Assembly: GCA_003255065.1 (NCBI GenBank)
Contig: QAOA01002417.1
Location: 1,374,122 to 1,438,121, forward strand
Length of the DNA: 64,000 nucleotides
Source of the DNA: Cercis canadensis
Lineage: Eukaryota; Streptophyta; Magnoliopsida; Fabales; Fabaceae
Direction of reading: 5' to 3'
Shown here: piece after piece, positions 34,030 through 48,032 of the stretch
How positions within the stretch are numbered: position 1 is the stretch's first letter
Layout of the letters: each line of letters opens with the position of its first letter
The notes under the pieces: generated by a model
Told to the model about the DNA's origin: nothing
Databases searched by the model: none
Seen by the model: the letters and a program-made list of their open reading frames with translations, nothing else
Made by a program: the position numbers and the translations under genes

Positions 34030-36600
34030 TCTAAGAAACGAATAGACAGAGGATGCCTTTGCTTCTCTTGTGCTGATCTCCTTCTTTTACTTGCAGCTTA
34101 ATATATCACAGTTGGACTTCTATTCTAAGATAAACACAGGAAATTAAGCACTATAAAAACAGGAACATAAACAAGGAACCAATAGAAGGGTCCAGAAAAA
34201 CAATGCCTAACTCTACTGAATACCCAATAGCTACTTTTATGAACGTTAGAGAGTGAACATACATTTGAGTCCAGATTGATAGACACATAGCTAGATTCTC
34301 AGCAGGAAGCAACCATGAAGGTACCACCACTTGTCTTGAAGCGGAGAAGTAATGTAGAGTACCTGCAAAAATTTTGGCAACTTCATGTTGCACTCTATCA
34401 CATTAGCGTACACATTTTTGTCTATTTGCACAGAAATCTTGAAAGCTGAGCAAATGCTATGTTAAATTGTCAACGTGATTATAATAATTTTGGTGAGGGC
34501 TATGTTAGGAGGTGGTAGCGATACACTTTTCTCAGTTAGTTTTAATGGGACTTATCTAATAATTTTAATGTCATTGTAAAAATATCAAAAAATTAAACAT
34601 ATAATTTATTATAAAATATAAGAACGACACGATATAAAAAAATATCAAAACATAATTTTTTTAAAATTTATTTTTGGCACATTTTTTTATATTATACAAC
34701 ACATAGAGGGATACAACACTAACACCCCTAAGAATAAGTGGTAGCATAATACTCACCTAAGAGTCTCGTCACCGATGAAGTCAGCTCCCCTTGTTACTCT
34801 GTCTAGAGGTTCTGAGAACACTGCGACTGATAGCTTGCCAAACAGACTAGATCCTGGGTCCTACACCACCAAAGTCCTGTTACTCGTGTATTACTTTCCT
34901 ACCCAACCTTGTTAACTTTCAGAACCACAACCATCAATTGCTTCCCTTAATAAATAAAAATGGGCATTCATTCACTCTAAAAGAAAAGGATATTCATTAA
35001 CTAAATTGCTCAAATGATTATATGGCACAGCTTATTCATTACCATTTAGAATACACCAACAAAAAAGGAAAAGGGGATAACGATAAGGCAGAGCCAACTC
35101 CTCTCCACCAAATTTATGGTCCAAAGTTCAAAAGCTTAAGGCTGATAACACAAATATGGTTCCCCTTCTTTTTTACAGCAAAAAAGATAATACAAATTAA
35201 TATTTCATTTTCCTAAATCTTTACTCTATTTTTTTTCCCTCTTGTGAACGAAATAGAAAAATTATAAAAAATAATTAAAATTAATGTGAATCCAGTTAAA
35301 AGTTAAATTCAAATATTATCGTCCTGAGTATATATATACGTAGATACAGAGAGAGGGAAAAAGATGATAACAACCGAAACCCAAAGAATTGGTATATAAG
35401 ATTATTCAACCAAAAAAGACGTGTATTATCATAGTTGATAGATCTAAAAGACGTTGCCTCTTGGAATAAACACTTAGTTTAGAAGCATATCTTTGACTTC
35501 AATTAAGATTTTGTCAATTGGATTTGGCGGCGGTCTTCTTTTATCTTCAGAATCAATAATTGTGAAATTTTATTATTGAAGTAAGAAATTACGTATATTT
35601 ATTTGTTTTCTTTTGCTGATTACTATAACTAACCATGTTTCTTTCCACGTATGAATACCTTTTGTCTACAACTGCAATCCCCTGATCAGTCCACATCTTA
35701 TATATATAGGTGTCCAAAACAACCAAAACTCTACTTTGCCAGCGTCTAGACCATTTTTTTTTTACCAAAAACTATATATATACATATATAAGTAGATATT
35801 ATTATGGTCCACTATGTACTACCTTTTGCACTGAAACAACCTTCACCACTTAAATTGCAACTGGCAAAAAAGTAATCCGATAGAAAGTCTTAAAATGAGG
35901 GACCATGAATAACATAAGGGAATAAAAAGAACAGCTAATCTTCAGCTTTTTTTTTCTTTTTTTTTGGCCAATTGTTCTTCAATATGAAGTTTGATTGTTC
36001 TAAACGGGAACTGCAACGTATAGAATGGAGGTTTTTGTGGGTGAAGATGACCATAGGTTAATCAATTTCTCACTTATCATATATATACTTTCTTAGCTAA
36101 ATTCTTGGACTTTGATTGGCCAGAATGAGAAAGAAAAACAAAGCAAAAGCATGAACATATTCTATCAGGAATTCATCCCAAAAGAGATATCTGCAGGTAC
36201 CAGAGTGCATTCAGCAATATTAAAATGGGTGTTGGAAAACAAATAGAATCATTCAGATCTTCAATTCGAAAACAGTACATGAGAAAAAAAATGGCAAAAA
36301 TGAATAGGAGAGAGAGAGAATGCATGCATGTTTAGAAAAATAACGTACCTACTTGAAGCTGGGAAAGAGAGGGTGAGTTCCAGAAACGCATGATCTTGAG
36401 TGAAAGAAGATGAAGAAGAAGAGAGTTTGGGAAGAAACCGGGAGAAAGAGGAAGCAAGGAAATTGGAGAGTCTAGCTCCTGCTTTGTGGCTTCAATAATT
36501 AATCTCAAATTCTTAATCACAATTGTAGATATATCGCTATTTGCGCGTTGCCTCTTGGATAGAGTTTTACACCTGCTCCTTCTCTTCCATAAATAGAGCA
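34030..36600 (-). promoter_or_regulatory. Probable spliced 5' leader of PILS
   Basis: On the - strand a good acceptor (TTCGTTTCTTAG) ends at 34031, 21 bp before the PILS ATG. A good donor (CAAGTAG then GTACGT) follows 36349. This suggests a non-coding first exon at about 36350-36600 and a leader intron of about 2.3 kb. Other splice-like sites near 34363 and 34755 allow alternative leaders. Bases about 34500-34730 are A/T-rich, with GTGTTGTATCCC-like sequence reversed near the right side, possibly an old MITE. The rest, including 34740-36300, shows no gene. Confidence 0.4.
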
Positions 36601-37274
36601 AGATGAAATGTACGTGTCTGCTGTATCAATCATTTATCTTCTCTTTTTCTTCGTTTTTTTTTTTTTTGTTTGACCAACCATAAATAGATGGGGATGAAGT
36701 TGATTTTTATATATATACCTACACGTTTAAATTTCTGGTCCATGCATATCTTGGACTATATATATTAATTTTTTTGGAAAAATAGAGTTCAATTTGAATT
36801 CGGAATCAGACCTCTTTCTGGGAAAAGGACTCTATACCATCAAAATAAAAATTCTTAACTCACCAAAAAATATATATATTGTTGAGGTTATTATTAATTT
36901 TTCTTGTGTGCTACTGACTATAAGGATTTTTTTATATATAAAATTATTTAGGTGAATGGACTACTTCATAATTATACAATTGAAAAAAAAAATTATCCAG
37001 TGTAAAGGTTAATTAAGGATGCCTGTAAATAACCTAAACAATAGTTAGTAATTCTGATGAACAAAATAATAGGTGCTATGGGCCTATGGCAGTGGAAATA
37101 CAATGAAGATTATTTTGAAAAGAGAAATTGGATGTCATATTCTTAAAATTGTTTCCTTTCGTTATTTTTTTATTTTCTTTTATATATGAAATTTTTTGAG
37201 AAAAATGATAAATTCATCGCATAAGGAGAAATTTTTTATGTGTTTTTCATATTTTACCCGTACAATATATATTA

Positions 37275-37510
37275 GAAAAGAAAAAGGATAATTTACAAAT
37301 TTTGTATTTATAATTCTATATACAAGTTGCTAAGTTAAAATTTTAAGTTGACATAAAAATTTTGAGTAGGACTAGTTGTTAGAATTTATATTAAATTGAT
37401 CATATTACTTAATAATTTTTCTATTAAACTTAAATTCTATCATATTATATAGTTATAGGTACAACTGTATATGCAAAATTTATAGGCTTATAATTTTTCT
37501 TAAACTTAAC
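37275..37510. repeat. Possible MITE with imperfect inverted ends
   Basis: The left side reads ATAATTTACAAATTTTGTAT and the right side, reversed, reads ATTATAAGCCTATAAATTTTGCAT, giving about 35 bp of imperfect inverted repeat around an A/T-rich core. I cannot see a convincing target duplication. Confidence 0.35.
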
Positions 37511-37752
37511 CCGTTATGTAGTGACTGTGTCTGTGATGTGAAATATAGCTAGGATTTGAATTGAAGTGACTTTTACCTCAATTTTTAATTGTTTAATAAT
37601 GAACAACTTGTTTTGGAACTTAATGAACAAAGTTACGATATTTTTTAAAAAGTAATTGACTTCACGCAGTCACAACACTTGAAACTTTCTCATAGTTATA
37701 TATTTTAATGATGTTTGAGTTGAGGTGAAGGCTAGGTCAATTGTAGGTCGGT

Positions 37753-38081
37753 AAAATATGTAGGTCGAGTGAAGAATAGGGTTATAACTCATAATTGCAC
37801 AATGAATACAAATGAACTAAGGGCCGAGTTGAACGTAACCGAACTCCGAATGTCAAGTTAGATTAGTCTCAAGTTGATAAAGTAATAAATAAAGAAAGTG
37901 AAGTTAAAGTGTTTATNAAAATATGTAGGTCGAGTGAAGAATAGAGTTATAACTCATAATTGCACAATGAATACAAGTGAACTAAGGGCCGAGTTGAACG
38001 TAACCGAACTCCGAATGTCAAGTTAGATTAGTCTCAAGTTGATAAAGTAATAAATAAAGAAAGTGAAGTTAAAGTGTTTAT
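37753..38081. repeat. 164-bp direct duplication around a single N (probable assembly artefact)
   Basis: Bases 37753-37916 and 37918-38081 match except for about two substitutions (AATAGGGTT/AATAGAGTT and ACAAATGA/ACAAGTGA), with a lone N at 37917. The pattern is the same as at 27586 and points to unmerged overlapping contig ends, not a biological duplication. Confidence 0.85.
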
Positions 38082-41000
38082 ACCTGTTGGATGGTAACAT
38101 CCTTATATACAATTAATTGATAGTCATTTTTTTGAGAGTGTACCTATCAAAGTCTTGTATATTCGCTCTCTCATTCTTCCATTTTGTTTTTTCTACTTCT
38201 TTTCTCTCTCTTCATGAGTTTTCTTTCTTTTTTGTTTTACCTACTCATACATTGTACTTAAACTAGTTTAAAGGAAAAAGATGAGGCATGAGAGTATGCT
38301 GATAGTTGTGGCAATTGAGCTAAATGAGCAAAAAGAATTTGGGCCTTTAGATACAAGTGAATTTACAAAAAATAAAAAAATAAATCAAATAAAGGGATAC
38401 TGTCAAGAATTAATTTAACCAAAACTTAAATAGTTAAGGAAAAATTTTAAAAATAGTATTGATCTCACGTAAAAGTTCATTCAACTTGAAGGATATATAG
38501 AAAAAATATAAATTCATTAATTGGAGTTATAAAGTAAAACATATTATGATACCTACTTATCAACTAAACTCAAAAGCTAAGTTACGTGGTTATGAGATGA
38601 TTCGAGAATAAATTTGATTTATATTTACAACGAAGACATTTAAAATGGCAAAACAAATTATGGTCCGTGGTAGCCCTGATTGCCAAGCAAAGCTACATTT
38701 GTCTTAGCCTCCCAATGCACATGGTGGAGCTCCAGCATAATAAAGCAGCTGGGTCCCAAAATTATGAAAGTCAAAAGTGAGTTTGTGAAAATAATTGAGT
38801 GAGCACGTCATCCAATTTTTGCTATAAATTTAAGTTATTAAAAATAATTTTAATATTACTTAACTATAATTTATTTAGTATCCATCAAAACATTCTCCAT
38901 TAAATAAAGGATCTTAAATGAATTTCAATGAAAATTTTTGTTCTTTTGCGCAAAATAACTCAATTATTTATGTGGAAAATCTTGTATAAACTTTCCTATT
39001 TTAAATTTGATGTAACTTAGTAGCAAGCAAGAAATAAGGGGCACGCGTAATCAATGCCAACCACCACGTGAGAGAGGAACGTACCTCATGCAGACCATCA
39101 ATTCTGAAAGAAGCTAAAAGCCTAAAACTAATGTTTTAGACTGTCAAGAGATGAATTATGCATAGATGATTAATAAAATGTCTTGTAGTTTGGTAGTATT
39201 AAAATTATTCTCAAAACTTATAAATTTTGTATTTAAATTTAAAGTCGTAACCAAAATATCCACACAAAAAACTACATTGTTGAAGATAATTGTTAATGAA
39301 AAATTAATAATTTTTCTAAGTAAATTTTAGGAGATTGGAATCAGTAATATATTTTTTTTTTTACTGAATTATATAAGATAACATATCTTCTTTTAAAATT
39401 TCACTTTCTTCGATTTAAAGGAAAAAAAAAATTGAACAAGAAACCGCAACGAGTCCTACTCATATTGTGTTCCTTGAGACAAATCTATAGTTTTTTTTAT
39501 ACTCTGTATCTGGTTGCATATCTCAACTTTACAATACTCAATCATTGCTAAGCAACTCAGACAACATTAACATGTCAAAAGATTAAGAGGAAAATTGAAA
39601 CCAAAGTAAATTGTTGGAGGTAGTGAAAATAATAAATTGTGTTATATAAAAACTTTTTATGCGGCCTAGTAGGAATTGTTCAAACTTTTGGCCAATGATA
39701 GTGAGAAGGGTCATATTGGCATGATATAAAAGTCATTTTCTAAGTGAGTACTGTTATTATAAAATGTATAAACTAAGAAGCTAATGATTTATAAGTCTAA
39801 TAACACTTCTTTTAATTATAAAAATTAAAAGATTAATGTCAAGTGTTACGTTCTTATTATATACTTTCCTTCTATTTTCTATGACATTACACTTTCTTAT
39901 AAAAATAAATTAATTAATTAATTAAAGAGAGGATAAGTTAAGAAGAAATAAATCCATACACTTCTCTTTTAAGTGGGCGTGGGCATGAACATGGAACTCC
40001 CCAAAATGGTGGGAAATGAATTTTCTTATAGTTCATGAATACATAGAAGCCTAGATTTACATAGAGAGTAAAGCATATGTCTCTGCTCTCCATCATTCAA
40101 ATTGAAAATGTTTTGTTTCTCATTGGTAGCCCGAGGCCATATCCAAGTATAGAGACATAAAAATCAAACCTTGGTAACGAAAATGGTTTATTACGTTCAG
40201 AATTCTCTTTGTATTATGATTCACGAGTAATGTGTTAGTTTAATTAGGGTTATTTATCAGAATTAGAAAATCAACATAGTTTAAAAGTTTCACTTCGACA
40301 ATTTCGCTATACTGAGAAGAAAAGGCCAAATTCAGTAATCATTTTTTTCCTGTGAGTGTTTGGTGGGGGAGCTCGCATGCGCAGCTAGTGCCTTACACGA
40401 CCCTACATGAATAATTGCTTATCTTAGACTCTTGGTGCCTTTCTTCACAAGTTCTCCTCTTTAAGTACGTGGTGGTGCCAATTAAGGTAACATTTAGGGC
40501 CAGAAAATTTAGGAACCATGTGGTGGTGCCCATTCTCGGAAGTTACTCATCATCAAATTAACTTTGGGCATTGTTAATAAGATTTATAATTATAGCTTGT
40601 TGCTTTGATAGACACCTTTCTTTGGATTCATATCTCCATGGATATTATACCTATCACCAACCACCACACAAAAGTTTGAAGGATTCCAAAATGGCCTTTT
40701 TCTTGGCTTCCTCAATTATAGAACACCATTATTTTGCTTCAATAAAAGTTGGGTCCATAATTGACTATCTTTTCAAAAGGATGAAGATTACAGATTTGAT
40801 TATCTTTAGAAAAGGAAACATCTAATACACATCAATAGTCAACTATTATTATTCACATTTTAGCTCACATTTTTCTTCAAAATAGAAAAGCATGCCTTTA
40901 TATTGGATATTTATTTTTTGTCCACGTCCCTTTCACTTTTCTTCCTTTTTCTTTTTGTTTTTGGTTTTTTATTGCTGGTTCACTTATCCTCCTTTTTGGT

Positions 41001-41753
41001 AGGTTCACTTTTTCTCCTTTTTAATACTTGCGCTCATATGACTCCTATCTCAAATTTCAATTGGTACACAAGTAGGCCTCCTTGTCTGTTAGTAATGGGC
41101 ACTTTGAAGAGAATATTCCATTTCGCCATCCGAAATGAAAGATTCTATTTGAAGTTCATAACCTCCTGGAGCAACCTTATCTGTCCAAAAAGAAAAAGGC
41201 CAAGAAGAACGCATGGCCCACTCTCCTTGTGGAGATTGCTCTTGTAATTACCACTTCACATAGAAAATAGACTAATTGACAGTAAAACAAAAATAAGGGC
41301 TAAAAACAAGCTATGACACAGCCTCAGCTTCAAATGTAAGTAATCCCTACATTTTTTTTTTTTTGCCTGCATAAGAAAACCCTGCGTGCAATATGTGAAA
41401 GGTATATAAAAAGTATTAATAATGCACTTGCATTTTGTGGTGATCAACCTTTAATGAATGATAACATTCTGATTTGTAGCATTCAAGCTCAATTTCATCC
41501 TATAACCCAAAAAAAAAAAAAAAAAAAAATAAAGCCGGCATGAAAGGTGGGCTGGTGCTAAACAAAATAGGCCGAGGAAGTTTTCCCAAGACCGTAAAAG
41601 AAAGAGCATCCAAAAACGTTTAACCATTATAAGAAACAGTTAATTTGATATGCAATATTCACTACTAAAATTCAGAATCCAGTAATGATAGATCCACTTT
41701 CTTGCTTGCTAATAGCATGATGATTTTTACTAAAAACTTCATCAAATGATTCC

Positions 41754-44700
41754 TTATACAGAAGCTTCAATTTCATCTGAGCTCACTGCAGATCCATTTG
41801 GGGCTTCATCTGCTCGCAACTGTGAAGAAACATCATCTATGGCAGAATTCAGCTGTGCTATCTTCTCAGTCAGTATCTTGCGAGTCTTCTGTTGTTATCA
41901 AAGCAAAAGACAACAGGAGTTTCAATCTAAGAAGTTTAAACCAAATTTATCAAAAAAAGAAGTATAACAAACTGACAGGACAAGTTTACAAGCCGTTAGT
42001 ATATAATAATTCGCTCATAAGGGTAGTACACAATCAAAATCCTAATTCTATTAAATTCTTACCCTTAAAGACAGGTCACGAAATGGGACTCGTCTACAAT
42101 TTACATACTATTCTGAAACAGTTCTAGCTTGATTCTGTCACGCATGTGATGCCTAATGTTAAGATACTAAAAGAGCAACCAAAATTCTTCCTTTTAAATA
42201 AGTAAACTACATTCCTTGTCAAGAAAAACCCAACTACCAATGTGGCATATCCCAACAGCACATTGCAAACCAGTGGATATATTGGTATGAATCACTTTAC
42301 CCCTGCAACATTGCCCACACCCCACTATCACTCTTGATCATGTTAAGAGTTTAAATCTTCTATTTTGGGTTGTTTACTTCAATCGTTGGATGAAATTCAC
42401 TAGAGTCTCCAGTGATCAGACCCACTTTCACTTCGCTATGCTATTTTCCATCATTGCTCAACTCCCCTTGGCAGTAATGTCATCAAATATTAAAAAGAAC
42501 GAAGTTCCTGCTTTTCCCAACCTTGATGAATAATTTTGTCAAAGAGGTTACATGATAATGGAAACAGCAAAGCATAATGACAGAATGAAAAAACTCAAAT
42601 CATAAGGTGACAAAAAGAAAACTGGCTTTATCATGAGGCAGTTAAATAAATTAATCATTAATTCTTGATGCAAAACCACTTCAGCTCTCTCAAAGTATGT
42701 GCATGTAACGTGCTTTCCCTATGAACTGCTGCCAGGGGAGTCAAAGCTACTGTGATCATGGGACCAAAACCTAGATACCATATGTATTCTTATGATTTTT
42801 ACTCCTCTCTCGTGCACGTAGAAACATAGTCAATGAGCATAATTTAAGCAAATGATAACTGCAGGATTAATTCCTAACCTCCAGTGCTTTTTCTTCATCA
42901 TAAATAAATTTTGGAAGCTTCCTCATGAAATCTTTTTTGTCCGCTCCAGCTAGTGCCTTGCTTATCTGGAAAGATTAGACCATAAGACAAAGGTGATCTA
43001 TTTTCTGCAATTTAAACTCATGTAGATGAAACAACATCATAAAAATGGGCTCCTTCTTGGAAAAGCTAAATCTCCACAAACTACAAAGAAAATGGTTGAA
43101 AAGCTAGAAAGTTAACCACGAAGCTCTCGTTTTAAAATTAAAACATCACATCTCCAATGAAAACAAAAGTTGAAGAAAAAGTACAAGGTGAAAATAGATG
43201 ACGACAAGATATATGATAATACATCTTTAGAGAGTGAAGGAGCAAATGGCCTGAAGCTAATGCAGTAGGAGTAATGTCAATGACACCAAAGGGAGCCCAC
43301 ATAAACTATGCCCCAGCCAAGTTCAGTTCTCTGATCCATGATGTAAAATAGGACCCTTGTCCCAATTATGGCATCAACTTCTGTGAACCTTGATGTTAAA
43401 ATCCATGCATATTGCATAAATTAGTTCTCTACTTTCATAATTTTTTTGGGGTAATTTGATCCTGACTGTTAATATTTCTTGTATATTTTCTATTCAAATG
43501 TGCTAAAAGTGAAGAAATTACATTGAAAATGATGCTTGTATGCTAATTGCGAAAATATGTTTCAACTTAAGTAGAGAAAGTGATGGAGACGAATATGGAC
43601 AACCAAAGGTGGACAATGTGTTATGTTTCAAATTAGAAGTGGGCACACTAAAATTTGGCCAAAGTACAGGGACATAGCGTATTTTTCCACTCACTATAAT
43701 TAGCCTAAAACACAGCCCACGTTATGACAATGAATACCTTCAAACAACAAAAAGGTAAAAAGTGTTCAAGAACAAAGAAACTTCTCCTTCCCATCCCAAA
43801 AGCATTTCCCAAAACATGAAAAGGATAAATGCAGCTCTGCATACATACCTGAGGTGCATATACACAACCCAATGCCCCCACAATCAATCCTCCCAATACA
43901 AAGCCACCAACAAAGACACTTGCATTACTGTGTCTTTCACCATCACCACTGTATTAGCATAGACAGAAACGTTAAAAAGGTAACTATGATCACAAAACTA
44001 ATATTACATGAAATGTAAAACAGATACTATCAATAGGTAATTAAAAGCTTAAACAAGAAAAAATATATATATACCAAATTAAAATATATCATGCTAGTAA
44101 GAACATGTATATAATGTAGACAACCAGATGCGTAAAGCTGCACATATGATCAATAATCAGAATATAGAATTTTAACTTAAAAAAATGAAAAATAAAAATA
44201 TCTGTGGATTAATAATATATTTGTAATTGCCAAACATTCTTCAGGCTAATAGTACAAAGTCAAGTACATATATGATTCCACCAGATAGTTATGTCATACC
44301 CAGCTCGAACTAAAAGTGGCATTTTCCGTCTTGTCAGTCTTGCTTTACCCCTAACAGAAGAACCGGGAGATACATCATTGGAGCTGATTTTCAAGAAGCA
44401 TTGATCCGTTGGCTTCAATGAAGAACCTAGCAATAAATATTTTGAATATCAGATTTCCTGGAAAGTCACCAGAAATAACGGAAATACGTAAAGCATTTGA
44501 TAAGTTAAATACATATGCACAGTAGCAAGGATCGTCTGAATCATGCGTAACACTATGAGAACATGATTGACTTCCAGAAGTTTAGCCAAGAATTATTCTA
44601 ACACAGTTAAGGTTCACGAATATACTGAATACATATGTCAAATAGTTAGAGGAAAAAAGTATAGGACTACAATGTTCCAAGGACCCTCATGCAGCAGCAT

Positions 44701-45594
44701 ATGCTTACCTTGAGATTATGTGCCTCCAAATTACATTAATTGATGAGCGGCAATGTCACTAATCACTATAACTTCAATGTATATCTGCGATCTTCTTTCT
44801 TATATATAAATTAGAAAAGAAAGATATTGGACAGTATAATACATCAATACCGGACAACCTAAGCTCAGCTATGTCAGTATGAATATTCATGGTACTTACC
44901 AATGTACCAAAACAAACGGATATTATTCACACTTAATGACATAGGACACAATTCCAACAATTGAAGCACAACCTGGTTGCCTAATTCTAGTTCATTGAAT
45001 TTTTGTACTCTCAGCTGAAGCAGAATCTCAAGGCGACTTAACAAAAGGGTCTGATTAAATTCCCTCATCAACACCAGACAAAATATCATGCTAAGCCATT
45101 TTCTGAATAGATTGCAAACAGAATCCGCTTTGAGAAGTAATATTGATTTAAAATAGATAAATATCCACAGAAAATAAAAAAGAGTTGACTAAATTTACAC
45201 TTTCTTATTCTATTCTCTAATTCTCTGACTGACAGTGACAACTGACAAGAGTTTATAAAAAGCAACACACACACAAAGCCGCACAAGCGAAAATCATGAA
45301 TATGGCATTAAGCAGACACACAATCACAGAAAATCCCTGAAAATTGACATATAACAACACCTCAGAATAATCTGAACACATAAACAACAATCTATAAACG
45401 ATAACCAAATACATGATTGGAATTTTTCCCAAAATGAAAGTAGTGCAAATGATGGAAAACGAACAGTTTTCAGTAATCGCGATGGTGATCCTATGTATAT
45501 GATGGGGCAGAAATGGGTGGAAACTCAAAGTACCTGACAAAAGCTGAGTTTGAGGATTCTTCACCAGAGTGATCGAGCTCGATAAAGTGGCCAT
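41754..45594 (-). CDS. Small plastid membrane protein (AT1G42960-like)
   Basis: Five exons from the 5' end: 45594-45534, 44426-44300, 43948-43849, 42965-42879, 41888-41754; 169 aa. The N-terminus ([20 protein letters not shown]) is Ser/Thr-rich and fits a chloroplast transit peptide. A basic stretch follows ([18 protein letters not shown]). One membrane segment, at about residues 73-92 ([20 protein letters not shown]), leads to [15 protein letters not shown]. The C-terminal half looks helical or coiled-coil ([20 protein letters not shown]) and ends acidic. I recognise this as the family of Arabidopsis AT1G42960, annotated from memory as a chloroplast inner-envelope protein. Its molecular function is not known to me. 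All exons keep frame. A first intron of about 1.1 kb separates the transit peptide from the rest. Confidence 0.85.
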
Positions 45595-46690
45595 TTCTTA
45601 GAAACTTGAGGCAGCTGATTCAGAGAAAGAGAGGGTGGAAAGTGTAGAAACTGGAAATGAGGAAAACCAAACAGAAAACAGATTTATTTTCTAACTTGGC
45701 TTTTCTTCGATAATATCGAGCTCTCGTTGTGTCCTTTATTTTGTTTTTTTGTTTTTTCTGTTCTTTTCATTTGCTATAATTTCTCCGTCGATTCCTATGA
45801 TCAAAATTAAGGGCTGGCATCAAGTTTAAGTTGGGCTGAGAAAATGGGTCTATGGGTTAGCCTTAGCCCAATATAACCTTTTTTACTGTAAAACAAGCTT
45901 AAAATGTAATTTCATACCATTATAAAGACAATTTTCAATTTTTTAAAAATAAATATATAAAAATTCATTTTTCTTTGGTTATATGACAAAAGTTGGGCTG
46001 CGAAATTGGGCCTATGGGTTAGCCTTGGCCCAATATAACAAAAGTTGGGCTGCGAAATTGGTCCTATGGGTTAGCCTTGGCCCAATATAACTTTTTTTTG
46101 GGTTTGTCTTTGTTCAGAGCCCAGAATTTTCAATTTTCATTTCATTTTTAATTAAAAATGTTTAACTTTCAAACACACTTAAAAAAAAAAAAACTAACTT
46201 ACGAGTTACGGGTAAAGTCCAAACTTTGAAATTGAGTACTAGTCAACGTTTGAATAAGTACAATGGGGTTGTGAACTTGACGGCTTGACCCACGTTAAAG
46301 TGTTATCAGAATTTAAATTTAACCGAGTTAAAATAAAATATTTTTTATTTTTTGACATATTTTTGTATTCTTTTATTTTTTTTATTTTTTGACATATTTT
46401 TGTATTCTTTTATTTATGTATTTTATATAAAAAATTAATTATTTTGACACATATTAAATAATTTAATTTTTTTATATTTTTTAATAATATCAAAATCAAA
46501 AATTTGTTATACTTTATACTCTAAATAAAAAGTTTTTTTTTCATTTTTATCCTACTCATATAAATAAGGTAAAATAACAACCTCCTTTTTATATGCTAAT
46601 GCAATTATGAATATCATCCTATGTTTCACAAAAGAATAAAAATAAATATGTAGTTATCACATTTAATGAAATATGGATTTCAGACACTAA
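45595..46690. other. Upstream region of the plastid protein gene
   Basis: It holds the promoter and 5' leader of the gene ending at 45594 and a 51-bp tandem repeat (below). A duplicated A/T tract (TTTATTTTTTGACATATTTTTGTATTC) lies at about 46345-46415. No coding sequence is seen. Confidence 0.5.
45826..46090. repeat. 51-bp repeat: one separate copy plus a tandem pair
   Basis: The motif AAGTTGGGCTG...CTATGGGTTAGCCTTGGCCCAATATAAC occurs at 45826-45877. It occurs again as two adjacent copies at 45987-46037 and 46038-46088, with few mismatches between copies. Confidence 0.85.
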
Positions 46691-47349
<659 letters not shown>

Positions 47350-47675
47350 TAAAGGTATGTAATAAATTATAAGAAGATCATGCAGGTTTCTCCTAACCAA
47401 CCTTGAATCAAATTAGTGGCTCCATAATAAAATAGCAGAAGGAAAGGAACGCTTTGTCCACGCCAGCATAGGGCTTATTTAATATTTGGAAGTGCGAATA
47501 GGAATAGAGATGTGACGTAATGGTTCACAATTTACATTGCATACGTATAAATGTATAATCAGGTAATATTTTTCAACGAGTAATGCTATGTAACATTTTG
47601 ATTTCTGAACATAAAGTAATATGAACGTGAAGACCTACGTCTGCCGACCCATAAAGTCAACATGTAATAAAATAA

Positions 47676-48032
47676 GACTAAAATTTTTTTTTAGTTTTTA
47701 GAAAATGTAACTGTTGGCAAATTCATCTTTTAAAAATTTTTTAGTGACAAATTGGTTATTAAATTATTATTTTGCCTGATAAATTAGTCATCTGGTACAT
47801 TAATGAGAAAAGTTATAGACTCTACAGACCCTTTTCTTAAATTTTTTTTCACTGATTTTACCTAGTTCTTATTTTCTCATTTCAAATTCTCATTTTCTTT
47901 TCACTAATCTTGTCTATCAAAAAATTAATTTGTCAATAAAATAATAATTTAAAGATGAATTTATCATAAAAAATTTTAAAAGACAAATTGCTAGTTATTA
48001 TATTTTTCAAAAATTAAAAAAATGTTTTACTC
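47676..48032. mobile_element. Fold-back MITE, Mutator-like (9-bp target duplication)
   Basis: A 357-bp element with inverted arms of roughly 110 bp. The left arm starts GACTAAAATTTTTTTTTAG and the reversed right end starts GAGTAAAACATTTTTTTAA. Both arms contain CAAATT...TCTTTTAAAA and AAATTATTATTTT. A perfect 9-bp direct repeat ATAAAATAA flanks it (47667-47675 and 48033-48041). It has no coding capacity. Confidence 0.72.

Larger units (their letters stand above)
36602..41753. other. Gene-poor intergenic region
   Basis: This 5.1-kb, very A/T-rich region has no coding sequence I can support. It includes a gap with duplicated flanks (37753-38081) and a weak inverted-repeat element (about 37275-37510). 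The short open frames at 40571-40825 and 40903-41247 have low-complexity, hydrophobic translations and no recognisable family. The PILS promoter lies at the left end and the 3' UTR of the plastid protein gene at the right. Confidence 0.6.
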
